DNA of 42,473 nucleotides from Leidyana gryllorum EB-2025a (GCA_048772705.1 JBLWGC010000079.1:1-42473), one strand, 5' to 3'. Positions 7,030 through 14,360 are shown, numbered from the stretch's first letter. The notes: generated by a model from the letters alone, not told the origin. A program made the numbers and translations.

Positions 7030-7100
7030 GCATCTGTGGTCTAGTGGTAGAATGTGTCGTTGCCACCGAGACGACCCAGGTTCGATTCCCGGCAGAGGCA
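7030..7100 (+). tRNA. trnG-GCC: tRNA-Gly(GCC)
   Basis: Loop TTGCCAC gives GCC. One acceptor mismatch (GCATCTG/CAGAGGC). T arm normal. Confidence 0.87.
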
Positions 7101-7173
7101 GAAGGCACGGATCAAACAGCCGTGGCAGATTGACAGAGACGCTGACAAGCTTTGGCACGAGGCCCGACCAGGG

Positions 7174-7222
7174 GGCTGTTTGGTCTGCAGGTATGATTTT
7201 TCCTCGCTTGGAAGAACATTGC
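7174..7222 (+). pseudogene. tRNA-Pro 5' fragment
   Basis: Matches tRNA-Pro from GGCTGTTTGGTCT through the D arm, then breaks up in the anticodon arm. There is no T arm. Confidence 0.6.
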
Positions 7223-7227
7223 AACTG

Positions 7228-7300
7228 GGTCTTGTAGCTCAGTCGGCAAAGCGTGTAGCTGTTTACCACAGAGTCGCAGTTTCGAAGCCTAGCAGTAGCG
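7228..7300 (+). pseudogene. tRNA-Asn(GTT) pseudogene
   Basis: Loop CTGTTTA keeps GTT, but the anticodon stem has a mismatch, the T stem is broken and the 3' acceptor strand is lost. Confidence 0.65.
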
Positions 7301-7361
7301 ACGCTCTCTTAGAGGTTGCAACTTTATATTTAACTACCGGCAGGTGCCGCCCTACTGGGTT

Positions 7362-7434
7362 TGGACGACCTGGGTATCGATCCCAGTACCTCTCGCATGC
7401 AAAGCGAGCGCTCTACCATCTGAGCTAGCCGCCC
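7362..7434 (-). tRNA. trnA-TGC: tRNA-Ala(TGC)
   Basis: Loop TTTGCAT gives TGC. Acceptor GGGCGGC/GTCGTCC keeps the G3-U70 pair. Confidence 0.93.
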
Positions 7435-7492
7435 ATCCGCTCTACATGGAAGACCTATTGCATCCAGTGGCTGACCGGGCCGATACAACCGC

Positions 7493-7571
7493 TGACAAGC
7501 GTGGCTTCGAACCCACGCCCTTTCGGACTGCGGCCTAAACACAGCGCCTTAGACTACTCGGCCATCTTGCC
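7493..7571 (-). tRNA. trnL-TAG: tRNA-Leu(TAG), possibly weak
   Basis: Loop TTTAGGC gives TAG, one change from the AAG copies at 9495 and 15361. One base is missing in the T stem, so folding is imperfect. Confidence 0.7.
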
Positions 7572-7666
7572 GGAGCGTTCTTGGCTCGCCACTTTACACG
7601 CTGTCTGTCTGTGAAGTCTCGAGAACGGAGGACTTTTGGGGTTGAAGGCCGGAGTATCCACGAGCG

Positions 7667-7738
7667 TCCGAGATAGTATAGTGCTTAGTATTTCCGCCTC
7701 TCACTCGGAAGACCCGGGTTCGATTCCCGGTCTCGGAG
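7667..7738 (+). tRNA. tRNA-Asp body with CTC anticodon
   Basis: All arms match tRNA-Asp, but the loop is CTCTCAC, so the anticodon is CTC (Glu). The last anticodon-stem pair is lost (C31 opposite T39). Acceptor and T arm are perfect. It could be a Glu-reading aspartyl tRNA or a decaying Asp gene. Confidence 0.75.
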
Positions 7739-7791
7739 ACACTTCGTTCTTCCGCTTTAGATTTCGTGGTGCTCACCTGACAAACGCGAGT

Positions 7792-7864
7792 TACAGCCAC
7801 CGAGGATCGAACTCGGGACCTTCTGCGTGTTAAGCAGACGTCGTGACCACTAGACCATGGCTGC
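7792..7864 (-). tRNA. trnV-AAC: tRNA-Val(AAC)
   Basis: Loop TTAACAC, arms intact. Confidence 0.94.
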
Positions 7865-7927
7865 AGCGAAGGTCCCGCAGACCAAGAGAAGTGGCGAGGT
7901 TTCACGAATAAGTGGAGACCAGTTTCG

Positions 7928-7999
7928 AGGTCGCGGCGGGAATCGAAGCTAGGTCGCGAGATTTAGAGTCTCCAGTGCTAACCACTACACCAAGTAACC
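7928..7999 (-). pseudogene. tRNA-Gln body with CTA (amber) anticodon
   Basis: Loop CTCTAAA gives CTA, which would read UAG. The parent is Gln(CTG). The acceptor (GGTTACT/CGCGACC), T stem (CTAGC) and one anticodon-stem pair are damaged, so it is more likely a decayed gene than a suppressor. Confidence 0.65.
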
Positions 8000-8106
8000 G
8001 ATCCAGTCCTTCCCAAAAAAGAGTTGATAGAGCCATCCGGACTAGCCCTCCTCAAGTGGACACATGCAACACACATCTCTCTACTGACCTTTGAAATAAT
8101 GTAACT

Positions 8107-8179
8107 GACTCTTGTATCTTAGTCGGCAGAGTGTGTCATTGTAACATACAAACTCGGAAATCCGGGATTTGAGGCAACC
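8107..8179 (+). pseudogene. tRNA-Asn-derived pseudogene
   Basis: GACTCTTGTA and AGTCGGCAGAG align with tRNA-Asn, but the anticodon loop is shifted and the T arm is unpaired. Copies at 21331 (reverse) and 42312. Confidence 0.5.
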
Positions 8180-8277
8180 TTCACACATACTGCGATGCCC
8201 AGGTCTGTCCAATCGTTACAGGGCACAATTATCTCAGCTCGGGAAATGAATAGCGGCAGGTGCAGCCGTACGTACTT

Positions 8278-8350
8278 TGGACGACCTGGGCATCGATCCC
8301 AGTACCTCTCGCATGCTAAGCGTGCGCTCTACCATTTGAGCTAGTCGCCC
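8278..8350 (-). tRNA. trnA-AGC: tRNA-Ala(AGC)
   Basis: Loop TTAGCAT. One anticodon-stem mismatch (GCACGC/GCGAG). G3-U70 present. Confidence 0.88.
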
Positions 8351-8438
8351 GTTGTGCGGACCCCATCGCATTTGTTGGTTCTCAACATAGGATGACCACC
8401 TTTTAAACTGTCTTCAGCGGGTTGCACGAATGAAAGGC

Positions 8439-8510
8439 GGCTGTTTGGTCTAGTGGTATGATTCTTCCGTTGGGTGGAAGAAGTCCGGGGTTCCATTCCC
8501 AAAACAGCCC
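8439..8510 (+). tRNA. trnP-TGG: tRNA-Pro(TGG)
   Basis: Loop GTTGGGT gives TGG. The T loop is TTCCATT and the T stem has changes, so the B box is weak. Confidence 0.8.
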
Positions 8511-8586
8511 GCTTTGTTGTATCTTGACCCAACCTGCCTGGCAGCATGGTTCTGGGTTCGGGTGATTCCTCGGAGAAAGTCGGAGG

Positions 8587-8659
8587 GGGAGTGTAGCGCA
8601 GCCGCTAGCGCGTAGGTCTCATAATCCTGAAGTCGAGAGTTCGATCCTCTCCACTCTCG
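8587..8659 (+). tRNA. trnM-CAT: elongator tRNA-Met(CAT)
   Basis: Loop CTCATAA. The D loop reads AGCCGCTA and the acceptor GGGAGTG/CACTCTC has a G-U pair. Better paired than the copy at 2280. Confidence 0.85.
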
Positions 8660-8703
8660 CGGTCGGAATCGAAACCGCCGACAAACTCATCATGCTACCA
8701 TTT

Positions 8704-8771
8704 TGCAGTCGGGAATCGCACACAGGTTATCTCGATGGCAGCGAGCGACTCTTCCACTAGACCACAGATGC
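8704..8771 (-). pseudogene. tRNA-Gly(GCC) pseudogene
   Basis: Anticodon GCC and 5' half present. The 3' acceptor strand has lost three bases and the T arm is of the diverged GTGTGCG type seen at 2397. Confidence 0.65.
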
Positions 8772-8837
8772 AGAACACGATCTTGTAAATCTTGTAGGTG
8801 GTGACAGCCATTCCTCTTAAGCCTATCGATGCAACAA

Positions 8838-8909
8838 AGCCTTCTGCCGGAATCGAACCGGCGACTTCTCGCTTACGAAGCGAACGCTCTGCCCCTAAGC
8901 TAAGAAGGC
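8838..8909 (-). tRNA. trnT-CGT: tRNA-Thr(CGT)
   Basis: Loop TTCGTAA, perfect acceptor and T arm. It begins the Thr-Glu-Asn-Ala-Leu-His-Gly block. Confidence 0.93.
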
Positions 8910-8985
8910 AATGTAAGTTGGAGATAACGAAACGATGGCTACTGACGGAGATTAGTGGAGCACTTTGCTCGAGTACTTCAATGAC

Positions 8986-9058
8986 TTCCACTGCCGGGAC
9001 TTGAACCCGCATCGTGCGGGTGAGAGCCGCATATCCTAGCCACTTAGACTACAGTGGA
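8986..9058 (-). tRNA. trnE-CTC: tRNA-Glu(CTC)
   Basis: Loop CTCTCAC. One T-arm-proximal change (GATGCGGG for GATCCGGG) weakens the T stem. Confidence 0.88.
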
Positions 9059-9173
9059 CAACTCCCTCAGCTGCAGCTTTAGCCGAGAGCCGTACCCTCT
9101 TGACAAGACGTGGTTGCAATCCTGCGGTACAAAAAGGATGATGTCTATACTAACCTGTGAACCATTGTAGCTG

Positions 9174-9246
9174 GGTCTTGTAGCTCAGTCGGCAGAGCGT
9201 GTGGCTGTTAACCACAAAGTCCCAGGTTCGAAACCTGCCAGGACCG
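9174..9246 (+). tRNA. trnN-GTT: tRNA-Asn(GTT)
   Basis: Loop CTGTTAA gives GTT. Acceptor GGTCTTG/CAGGACC pairs with one G-U. T stem CCAGG has one mismatch. Confidence 0.9.
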
Positions 9247-9361
9247 GTTTCAGAGGCACACTAAACACTGACTGCGCTGCTCTCCCAATGCCACTTGTGG
9301 TCTGCGACTCTTCAAAGATGTAAGTTTGTTTGGATCCCGCCACGTGCAGCTGTATGTACTT

Positions 9362-9434
9362 TGGACGACCTGGGTATCGATCCCTGTACCTCTCGCATGC
9401 GAAGCGAGCGCACTACCATCTGAGCTAGCCACCC
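9362..9434 (-). tRNA. trnA-CGC: tRNA-Ala(CGC)
   Basis: Loop TTCGCAT gives CGC. The acceptor is GGGTGGC, which alters the pairing at position 4. One base of the T stem differs from 10752. Confidence 0.87.
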
Positions 9435-9494
9435 ATGCGCTCTACATGGAAGACCTATTGCATCCAGTGGCTGACCGAGGGCCGATAAAACGGC

Positions 9495-9574
9495 TGACAA
9501 GAGTGGGATTCGAACCCACGCCCTTTCGGACTGCGGCCTTAACACAGCGCCTTGGACCACTCGGCCATCTTGCC
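9495..9574 (-). tRNA. trnL-AAG: tRNA-Leu(AAG)
   Basis: Loop TTAAGGC gives AAG. Class II arm, acceptor GGCAAGA/TCTTGTC. A T4 run lies about 5 bases past the 3' end, one of the few plausible terminators here. Confidence 0.94.
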
Positions 9575-9801
9575 GGAGTGTTCTTGGCTCGCCACTTTAC
9601 ACGTTTTCTGTTCGTGAAGTCTCGAGAAGAAATTCTTTTCTCACGGCCCGGGGTGCTTAGATGGCAACCCATCTGATGGTAGTGGTGGCATCAGCTATTC
9701 GACGAGGAAATTCCGTCCGCCGGGAGTTGAGGAGTGGACTTCTTACAACGCATTCCATCCTGATCGATGCTTCGCTACCTCTACAGCCTCGCTCAAAGAT
9801 T

Positions 9802-9873
9802 GTCCGAGTCGTCTAGTGGTTAGGACAGCACGTTGTGGCCGTGCAAACCCAGGCTCGATTCCTGGCTCGGACA
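9802..9873 (+). tRNA. trnH-GTG: tRNA-His(GTG)
   Basis: Loop TTGTGGC gives GTG. Acceptor GTCCGAG/CTCGGAC is perfect with A73. The G-1 of mature tRNA-His is not encoded (T precedes). T loop CTCGATT. Confidence 0.93.
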
Positions 9874-9948
9874 AGCAGTCTAAAGTGCATTGCTCTTCGC
9901 CCCGGTTGAAAATATTGTTGCAGCCATGGTCAAGCCTGTACGATCGGC

Positions 9949-10019
9949 TGCACCTGCCGGGACTCGAACCCGGGCTGCGAGCATGGGAAGCTCGCATCCT
10001 ACCCTTGGACCACAAGTGC
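9949..10019 (-). tRNA. trnG-CCC: tRNA-Gly(CCC)
   Basis: Loop TTCCCAT gives CCC. Acceptor GCACTTG/CAGGTGC pairs with one G-U. The body differs from Gly(GCC). Confidence 0.93.
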
Positions 10020-10086
10020 ACTCGAGAAAGAGCTCCAGCACCCCGAGACTCGGCCGCAGTCTGCGTTGAGCTAGTGGGTGCCTCAA

Positions 10087-10157
10087 GTACTGGCAGGTTC
10101 CAGTCTGCGACTTTGTGGCTAAGAGACTTACCCTCTGGTGGCTGAACTACGAGGCTC
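10087..10157 (-). pseudogene. tRNA-Asn-derived pseudogene
   Basis: Keeps the Asn variable region and D arm outline. The anticodon triplet aligns as CTT but its stem is unpaired, and the acceptor ends do not match. Copies at 27847, 30127 and 31905. Confidence 0.55.
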
Positions 10158-10213
10158 GGCTAAGATGAAGCTTGAGAGACTTAAGCTTTGCAGGTGCCCA
10201 GTCGATGTAGTCA

Positions 10214-10285
10214 AGCCTTCTGCCGGAATCGAACCGGCGACTTCTCGATTACGAAGCGAACGCTCTGCCCCTAAGCTAAGAAGGC
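10214..10285 (-). tRNA. trnT-CGT: tRNA-Thr(CGT)
   Basis: Loop TTCGTAA, with one anticodon-stem mismatch (TCGAG). Acceptor and T arm perfect. Confidence 0.88.
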
Positions 10286-10373
10286 AATGCAAGCCGAAGA
10301 TCACGAATCAGACACTATTGACGGAGATTGCTGGGCACTTTGCTCAAGTATTCCACTGACTTCAACCACTGAC

Positions 10374-10446
10374 TTCCACTGCCGGGACTTGAACCCGGAT
10401 CGTGCGGGTGAAAGCCGCATATCCTAGCCACTTAGACTACAGTGGA
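10374..10446 (-). tRNA. trnE-TTC: tRNA-Glu(TTC)
   Basis: Loop CTTTCAC gives TTC. Otherwise identical in plan to Glu(CTC) at 8986, its counterpart in block copy 1. Confidence 0.95.
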
Positions 10447-10563
10447 CAACTCCCTCAGCTGCAGCTTTAGCCGAGAGCCGTACCCTCTTGACAAGACGTG
10501 GTTGCAGAATCCTGCGGTAGAAAAAGGAGGATCTCTATACTAACCTCTGAAGCATTGTAGCTG

Positions 10564-10636
10564 GGTCTTGTAGCTCAGTCGGCAGAGCGTGTGGCTGTTA
10601 ACCACAAAGTCGCAGGTTCGAAACCTGCCAGGACTG
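10564..10636 (+). tRNA. trnN-GTT: tRNA-Asn(GTT)
   Basis: Loop CTGTTAA, T arm GCAGG/CCTGC perfect. The 3' acceptor ends CAGGACT, giving a G-U at pair 1. Confidence 0.92.
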
Positions 10637-10751
10637 GTTTCAGAGGCACACTAAACACTGAGTGCGCTGCTCTCCCAATGGCCCTTGTGGTCTGCGACTC
10701 TTCAAAGATGTAAGTTTGTTTGGATCCCGCCACGTGCAGCCGTACGTACTT

Positions 10752-10824
10752 TGGACGACCTGGGTATCGATCCCAGTACCTCTCGCATGCGAAGCGAGCG
10801 CTCTACCATCTGAGCTAGCCGCCC
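10752..10824 (-). tRNA. trnA-CGC: tRNA-Ala(CGC)
   Basis: Loop TTCGCAT, acceptor GGGCGGC/GTCGTCC with G3-U70, T arm perfect. Confidence 0.94.
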
Positions 10825-10884
10825 ATGCGCTCTACATGGAAGACCTATTGCGTCCAGTGGCTGACCGAGGGCCGATAAAACGGC

Positions 10885-10964
10885 TGACAAGAGTGGGATT
10901 CGAACCCAAGCCCTTTCGGACTGCGGCCTTAACACAGCGCCTTGGACCACTCGGCCATCTTGCC
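10885..10964 (-). tRNA. trnL-AAG: tRNA-Leu(AAG)
   Basis: Loop TTAAGGC. One T-stem change (CTTGGG for CGTGGG). T4 just past the 3' end. Confidence 0.9.
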
Positions 10965-11176
10965 GGAGTGTTCTTGGCTCGCCACTTTACACGTTTTCTG
11001 TTCGTGAAGTCTCGAGAAGGAAGGCTTTTCTCACGGCCCGGGGTGCTTAGATGGCAACCCATCTGATTGCAGTGGCATCAGCTATTCGACGGGTAAATGA
11101 CGTAATTCGTCTGACGTTCCTGTTCCATTCCATCCGGATCGATGCTTCGCTACCTCTAAAGCCTCGCTCAAAGATT

Positions 11177-11248
11177 GTCCAAGTCGTCTAGTGGTTAGGA
11201 CAGCACGTTGTGGCCGTGCAATCCCAGGCTCGATTCCTGGCTCGGACA
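11177..11248 (+). tRNA. trnH-GTG: tRNA-His(GTG)
   Basis: Loop TTGTGGC. Acceptor GTCCAAG/CTCGGAC has one A-C mismatch. Confidence 0.88.
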
Positions 11249-11327
11249 AGCAGTCTAAAGTGCATTGCTCTTCGCCCCGAGATGTTGAAAATATCGTTGC
11301 AGCCATGGTCAAGTCTGTACGATCGGC

Positions 11328-11398
11328 TGCACCTACCGGGACTCGAACCCGGGCTGCGAGCATGGGAAGCTCGCATCCTACCCTTGGACCACAAATGC
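11328..11398 (-). tRNA. trnG-CCC: tRNA-Gly(CCC)
   Basis: Loop TTCCCAT. Acceptor GCATTTG/TAGGTGC pairs with G-U pairs only. Confidence 0.9.
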
Positions 11399-11531
11399 AC
11401 TTGAGAAAGAGCTTCAGCACCATGAGACTCGGCCGCAGTCTGCGTTGAGCTAGTGGGTGAGAATTCATGCGTAAGTTGGTGTCTGACCCCTCCAATCATA
11501 TCGCACGACAACTCCGACACTTGCCTCCTTA

Positions 11532-11612
11532 TGCGAGAAGTGGGGTTCGAACCCACGCGGAATTAACCAGTGGATCTTAAGGCCACCCCCTTAACCTCTC
11601 GGGCATTCTCGC
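11532..11612 (-). tRNA. trnL-TAA: tRNA-Leu(TAA)
   Basis: Loop CTTAAGA gives TAA, with a body close to eukaryotic tRNA-Leu(TAA). Acceptor GCGAGAA/TTCTCGC is perfect. The anticodon stem has one mismatch. It is the only TAA gene in the window. Confidence 0.88.
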
Positions 11613-11654
11613 AATGCAGCATCGAAATAAGTAGTCTGGGGTTCCTGCGGGTAG

Positions 11655-11715
11655 CCAGTGCCGACCATGTGAGTGGGGTCTGAACACAGCCCCTTGCCCA
11701 CTGGGGCATCTTGCC
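11655..11715 (-). pseudogene. tRNA-Leu(CAG) 5' fragment
   Basis: Has GGCAAGATG and a GTTCAGACC anticodon region. The D arm is altered and the T arm is gone. Confidence 0.55.
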
Positions 11716-11820
11716 ACATTCTGGTAGGCGCAAGTCTGCATGGGTGCGAATCCCATTCTGTGCAACGGTACTCATTCCAGGGCGGAATTGGCCATTACAT
11801 CGTGGATCCCCCCAACATTC

Positions 11821-11894
11821 GGCTGTTCGGTCTAGTGGTATGATCCTTCCTTAGGGGGTGGAAGGAGTCCTGGGTTCGATTCCTAAAACAGCCT
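11821..11894 (+). tRNA. trnP-AGG: tRNA-Pro(AGG) with 9-nt anticodon loop
   Basis: Matches Pro(AGG), but the loop reads TTAGGGGGT, two G longer than normal. The acceptor is intact and the discriminator is T. The T stem is weakened (CCTAA). The large loop would disturb decoding or promote frameshifting. Confidence 0.7.
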
Positions 11895-11986
11895 TTTTGC
11901 TACCGGCTGACGAGGGTCTGGGAGAGTTGATACACGCATCCCCTGTCTCAAATACGATAACGAGTCCGCCTACCACGTCACTCGAC

Positions 11987-12017
11987 AGCTGCTAGATTCG
12001 AACCAGTGGGGCCAGGC
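11987..12017 (-). pseudogene. tRNA-Ser 3' fragment
   Basis: Resembles the 3' end and T arm of the Ser genes (compare 5864). Nothing recognisable follows. A copy lies at 38696. Confidence 0.45.
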
Positions 12018-12062
12018 GATACTGACGACTCAGGTGTTTGAGACAGTGAGGCTGTGGGTTGT

Positions 12063-12135
12063 GCGGTGGTGGCGCAATGGATAGCGTGTTGCCCTCCGGA
12101 GGCAAAGGTTGGGGGTTCGAGTCCCGCCCACCGTT
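12063..12135 (+). tRNA. trnR-CCG: tRNA-Arg(CCG)
   Basis: Loop CTCCGGA gives CCG. Acceptor GCGGTGG/CCACCGT pairs with one G-U. The T stem GGGGG/CCCGC has a mismatch. It is the only CCG gene and resembles Arg(CCT) at 38775. Confidence 0.85.
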
Positions 12136-12456
12136 CTCGTAGTCCCGCTCAACCGTGGAATCGAGAAGAGTGGCTGCCATTCGGAGCCGTGCAGACTTGC
12201 GCCATCCAAACTCAAGTTTGGCACCGCAGGCCACCGCGATCTGTGCCGCAGTGTTGAGCTTGAGGGCTCGAAGTGCCACTGTTGAGGAACCGAGCCTGGA
12301 AAAGTTCACTTGGGTTTAGCGGATAGGCGGCTATCCCAAGTGCCAGAGAGGTGACTTTGCAGGCCAAATGTGCGGGGGTCGATACCAGGTCGGGGAGCTC
12401 TCGAAAAAAGACGCCTGTGAATCATTTCGATAAGTGTGTCCCCCTGCGGGCGCTCA
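12136..12456. other. no gene seen
   Basis: No foldable tRNA. Scattered B-box-like words such as GGTCGATACC near 12378 suggest decayed tRNA sequence. Confidence 0.5.
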
Positions 12457-12528
12457 CCAGTGCGTCGTTGCGATCGACGGAACTTTGGGTCATGAGCCCA
12501 ACACTCTCCTCGTGTCTCTCTGAGCGCT
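12457..12528 (-). pseudogene. initiator tRNA-Met pseudogene
   Basis: The anticodon segment GGGCTCATGACCC and the T arm align with the initiator gene at 17811, but the D arm is scrambled and the acceptor does not pair. Confidence 0.6.
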
Positions 12529-12552
12529 ACAGCCTCTGTCGATCTTTCGACT

Positions 12553-12622
12553 GCACTTGTGCTCTCACGACAAAATGCGACCGTGCTGAGGTCGTAACGC
12601 GGACTGAGTTCCCGCAGGTGCA
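12553..12622 (+). pseudogene. tRNA-Gly-derived, GCT triplet
   Basis: Ends match Gly(TCC) at 41556, including a good acceptor, but the loop is GTGCTGA (GCT) and the T arm lacks a B box. Confidence 0.6.
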
Positions 12623-12635
12623 GCCGTATGCAAGT

Positions 12636-12711
12636 CGGACGACCTGTCTATCGATCTCATCTGGCATGTCAATGAGCACTCTACTCTTTGAGCTAGCGGT
12701 CTCCAGCTTAG
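12636..12711 (-). pseudogene. tRNA-Ala pseudogene
   Basis: Ala outline with a GAC triplet where AGC is expected. Anticodon and T stems are broken. Confidence 0.55.
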
Positions 12712-12831
12712 AAGAGCTATTGCATGCCCTGCTTGATGAGTGGACGATTGCCCGTTGAGAATCTGCGGAACGCTGCTGGCAAGCTCGGGTCGCACGGCTG
12801 TGAGGGATGACACCAAATGTCACAACCTCTC

Positions 12832-12904
12832 TGCCTCGGCCGTGGATCGAACACGGGACTTCCAGATCTTCAGTCTGGCGCTCTCCCAACTGAGCTACCG
12901 AGGC
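12832..12904 (-). tRNA. trnF-GAA: tRNA-Phe(GAA)
   Basis: Loop CTGAAGA, perfect acceptor. Third Phe copy, outside the palindrome. Confidence 0.93.
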
Positions 12905-13019
12905 GGTAGGTAGTCACGGAAGGCCGTGAGGATGAGCACCTACCGCGGCCGTATGTGGGGCCACTGCCCGCTCAAAATGCGAGGACTTCTGGGGTTGGAG
13001 GCGGGCGTGTTTACTAGCG

Positions 13020-13090
13020 TCCGAGATAGTATAGTGGTCAGTATTCCGCCTGTCACGCGGAAGACCCGGGTTCGATTCCCGGTCTCGAAA
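13020..13090 (+). tRNA. trnD-GTC: tRNA-Asp(GTC)
   Basis: Loop CTGTCAC. One base is missing before the anticodon stem and the acceptor ends TCTCGAA, giving one mismatch. Probably weak. Confidence 0.8.
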
Positions 13091-13145
13091 CGCAGGTGGT
13101 TTCGCTTAAGATTGTCTTTTTTGGTGCCCGCTGAAAGTTGCGAGC

Positions 13146-13218
13146 TACAGCCACCGAGGATCGAACTCGGGACCTTCTGCGTGTGAAGCAGACGTCGTAA
13201 CCACTAGACCATGGCTGC
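13146..13218 (-). tRNA. trnV-CAC: tRNA-Val(CAC)
   Basis: Loop TTCACAC. The matching copy at 3783 is AAC, so the anticodon changed after duplication. Confidence 0.94.
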
Positions 13219-13282
13219 GTGGATGGTCCCCGCAGCCCAAGAAAAGTGGCGAAGCTTCAGGGAGTAGTGAGGACCAGTTCAA

Positions 13283-13352
13283 GGGTCGCGCCGGGATCGA
13301 ACCCAGGTCGGAAAATCCAAAGTGTCGAGTGCTAACCACCAAGGACGCAACC
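13283..13352 (-). pseudogene. tRNA-Gln(TTG) pseudogene
   Basis: T arm and acceptor are intact. The D arm is rearranged and the anticodon stem around CTTTGGA does not pair. A less eroded copy of 3920. Confidence 0.7.
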
Positions 13353-13412
13353 GGTTCAGCCCATCCCAGAAGAGTCGGACTAACGCTTCCTCAACTGGAC
13401 ACATGCAACACG

Positions 13413-13480
13413 GGTCTTGTATACAGACCCCAGCGTAAAGAGTTGGATTCGAGTCGGGCAAAAACCTCAGTTCAATCATT
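13413..13480 (+). pseudogene. possible tRNA-Asn-derived relic
   Basis: Same relic as at 4038, in the same place after Gln. Confidence 0.35.
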
Positions 13481-13509
13481 CAACCAGTTGCGCTCTCCCC
13501 GAATAATAC

Positions 13510-13591
13510 CGACAAGGGTGAGATTCGAACTCACGCGGGTGGAACCCAACGGCTTAGCAGGCCGCCGCCTTAACCACTCGGCCACCTTGCC
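13510..13591 (-). tRNA. trnS-GCT: tRNA-Ser(GCT)
   Basis: Loop CTGCTAA, identical in all arms to 4135. Confidence 0.95.
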
Positions 13592-13700
13592 GACGACATC
13601 TCTTACTCACTGGCACTTTTTCACAACGGTTTGGGGTCCTAGTCAAGCTTGCTGAACCGTATGTGACATCACTGGCCGCAAAATGCCGAGTTCGACAGGT

Positions 13701-13782
13701 GGCAACCTGCCCGAGTGGTTAAGGGGGTAGACTCGAAATCTACTGGGCCTGGCCCGCGCTGGTTCAAATCCAGCAGTTGTCG
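13701..13782 (+). tRNA. trnS-CGA: tRNA-Ser(CGA)
   Basis: Loop CTCGAAA, identical in plan to 4326. Confidence 0.93.
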
Positions 13783-13846
13783 TGCGATGTGGTGGAAATG
13801 ATGCAATTCCCAGCATCAAAAACTCATATGGGTCGAGACAGGGAAT

Positions 13847-13918
13847 GCCTTCTTAGCTTAGGGGCAGAGCATTCGCTTTGTAAGCGAAAGGTCGCTGGTT
13901 CGATTCCGGCAGGAGGCT
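13847..13918 (+). tRNA. trnT-TGT: tRNA-Thr(TGT)
   Basis: Loop TTTGTAA. The 3' acceptor strand is AGGAGGC, turning an A-U into a G-U. The repeat boundary falls here. Confidence 0.92.
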
Positions 13919-13952
13919 TCAGTCATTAGCCTAAACATGGTTGCGATCATCC

Positions 13953-14001
13953 GCCCGCATTTTCGGACGGCGACTTGCACACAGCACTCGGCCATCTTGC
14001 C
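13953..14001 (-). pseudogene. tRNA-Leu 5' fragment
   Basis: Has GGCAAGATGGCCGAG and a damaged anticodon region. The T arm is absent. Confidence 0.55.
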
Positions 14002-14080
14002 GAAGTGTTACCCGTTTCCTGTCCGTGAAATTTCAAAATGCGAGGAGTTCTGGGGTTGGAGGCCGGCGTGTTTACTAGCG

Positions 14081-14152
14081 TCCGAGATAGTATAGTGGTC
14101 AGTATTTCCGCCTGTCACGCGGAAGACCCGGGTTCGATCCCCGGTCTCGGAG
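14081..14152 (+). tRNA. trnD-GTC: tRNA-Asp(GTC)
   Basis: Loop CTGTCAC. T loop TTCGATC with a compensated end. Acceptor perfect. Confidence 0.94.
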
Positions 14153-14290
14153 CAGTTCCAGCCCCTCACAACTGGTGCAACTCAGATTTTGTCTCAGCTG
14201 GTCTGGACTTCATCCGGCATTGTAAGAGTGGGAGCCGCATATAGAAGCCGACCTTGGAGAGACGTGGCATTGAGTCAACAACTATCAAAC

Positions 14291-14360
14291 GGGCTGTTCT
14301 GGGAATCGAACCCAGGACTTCTTCCACCAAAGGAAGAATATATAACTGGACCAAACAGAG
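14291..14360 (-). pseudogene. tRNA-Pro(TGG) pseudogene, 6-nt loop
   Basis: The anticodon loop has lost one G (TTTGGT). The 5' acceptor strand is CTCTGTT and the D loop is altered. Confidence 0.7.

Larger units (their letters stand above)
6770..7440. repeat. block repeated in reverse at 15495-16090
   Basis: Trp flank, Cys, Gly, a Pro fragment, an Asn relic and Ala occur here and, in reverse complement, at 15495-16090. The later copy lacks the segment joining Asn to Ala. Confidence 0.8.
7601..8290. repeat. direct repeat of 41806-42473
   Basis: The Asp-Val-Gln-Asn relic block recurs almost base for base at the end of the window, and in reverse at about 21240-21800. Confidence 0.85.
8838..10160. 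repeat. seven-tRNA block, copy 1
   Basis: Thr-, Glu-, Asn+, Ala-, Leu-, His+, Gly- with the same spacers recur at 10214-11450 and 28908-30200. Confidence 0.88.
10214..11450. repeat. seven-tRNA block, copy 2
   Basis: Tandem to copy 1 at 8838, in the same orientation, so the pair is a head-to-tail duplication of about 1.4 kb. Confidence 0.88.
13100..13913. repeat. direct repeat of 3730-4538
   Basis: Val, Gln pseudogene, Asn relic, Ser(GCT), Ser(CGA) and Thr(TGT) match the palindrome centre nearly base for base. The match ends inside Thr, where GGAGGC replaces GAAGGC. Confidence 0.88.

Noticed and set aside
9575-9800. Possible 5S rRNA or other ncRNA in the Leu-His spacer
   Set aside because: Conserved in three copies, but only as part of the duplicated block. 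I recognise no 5S, U6 or SRP motif.
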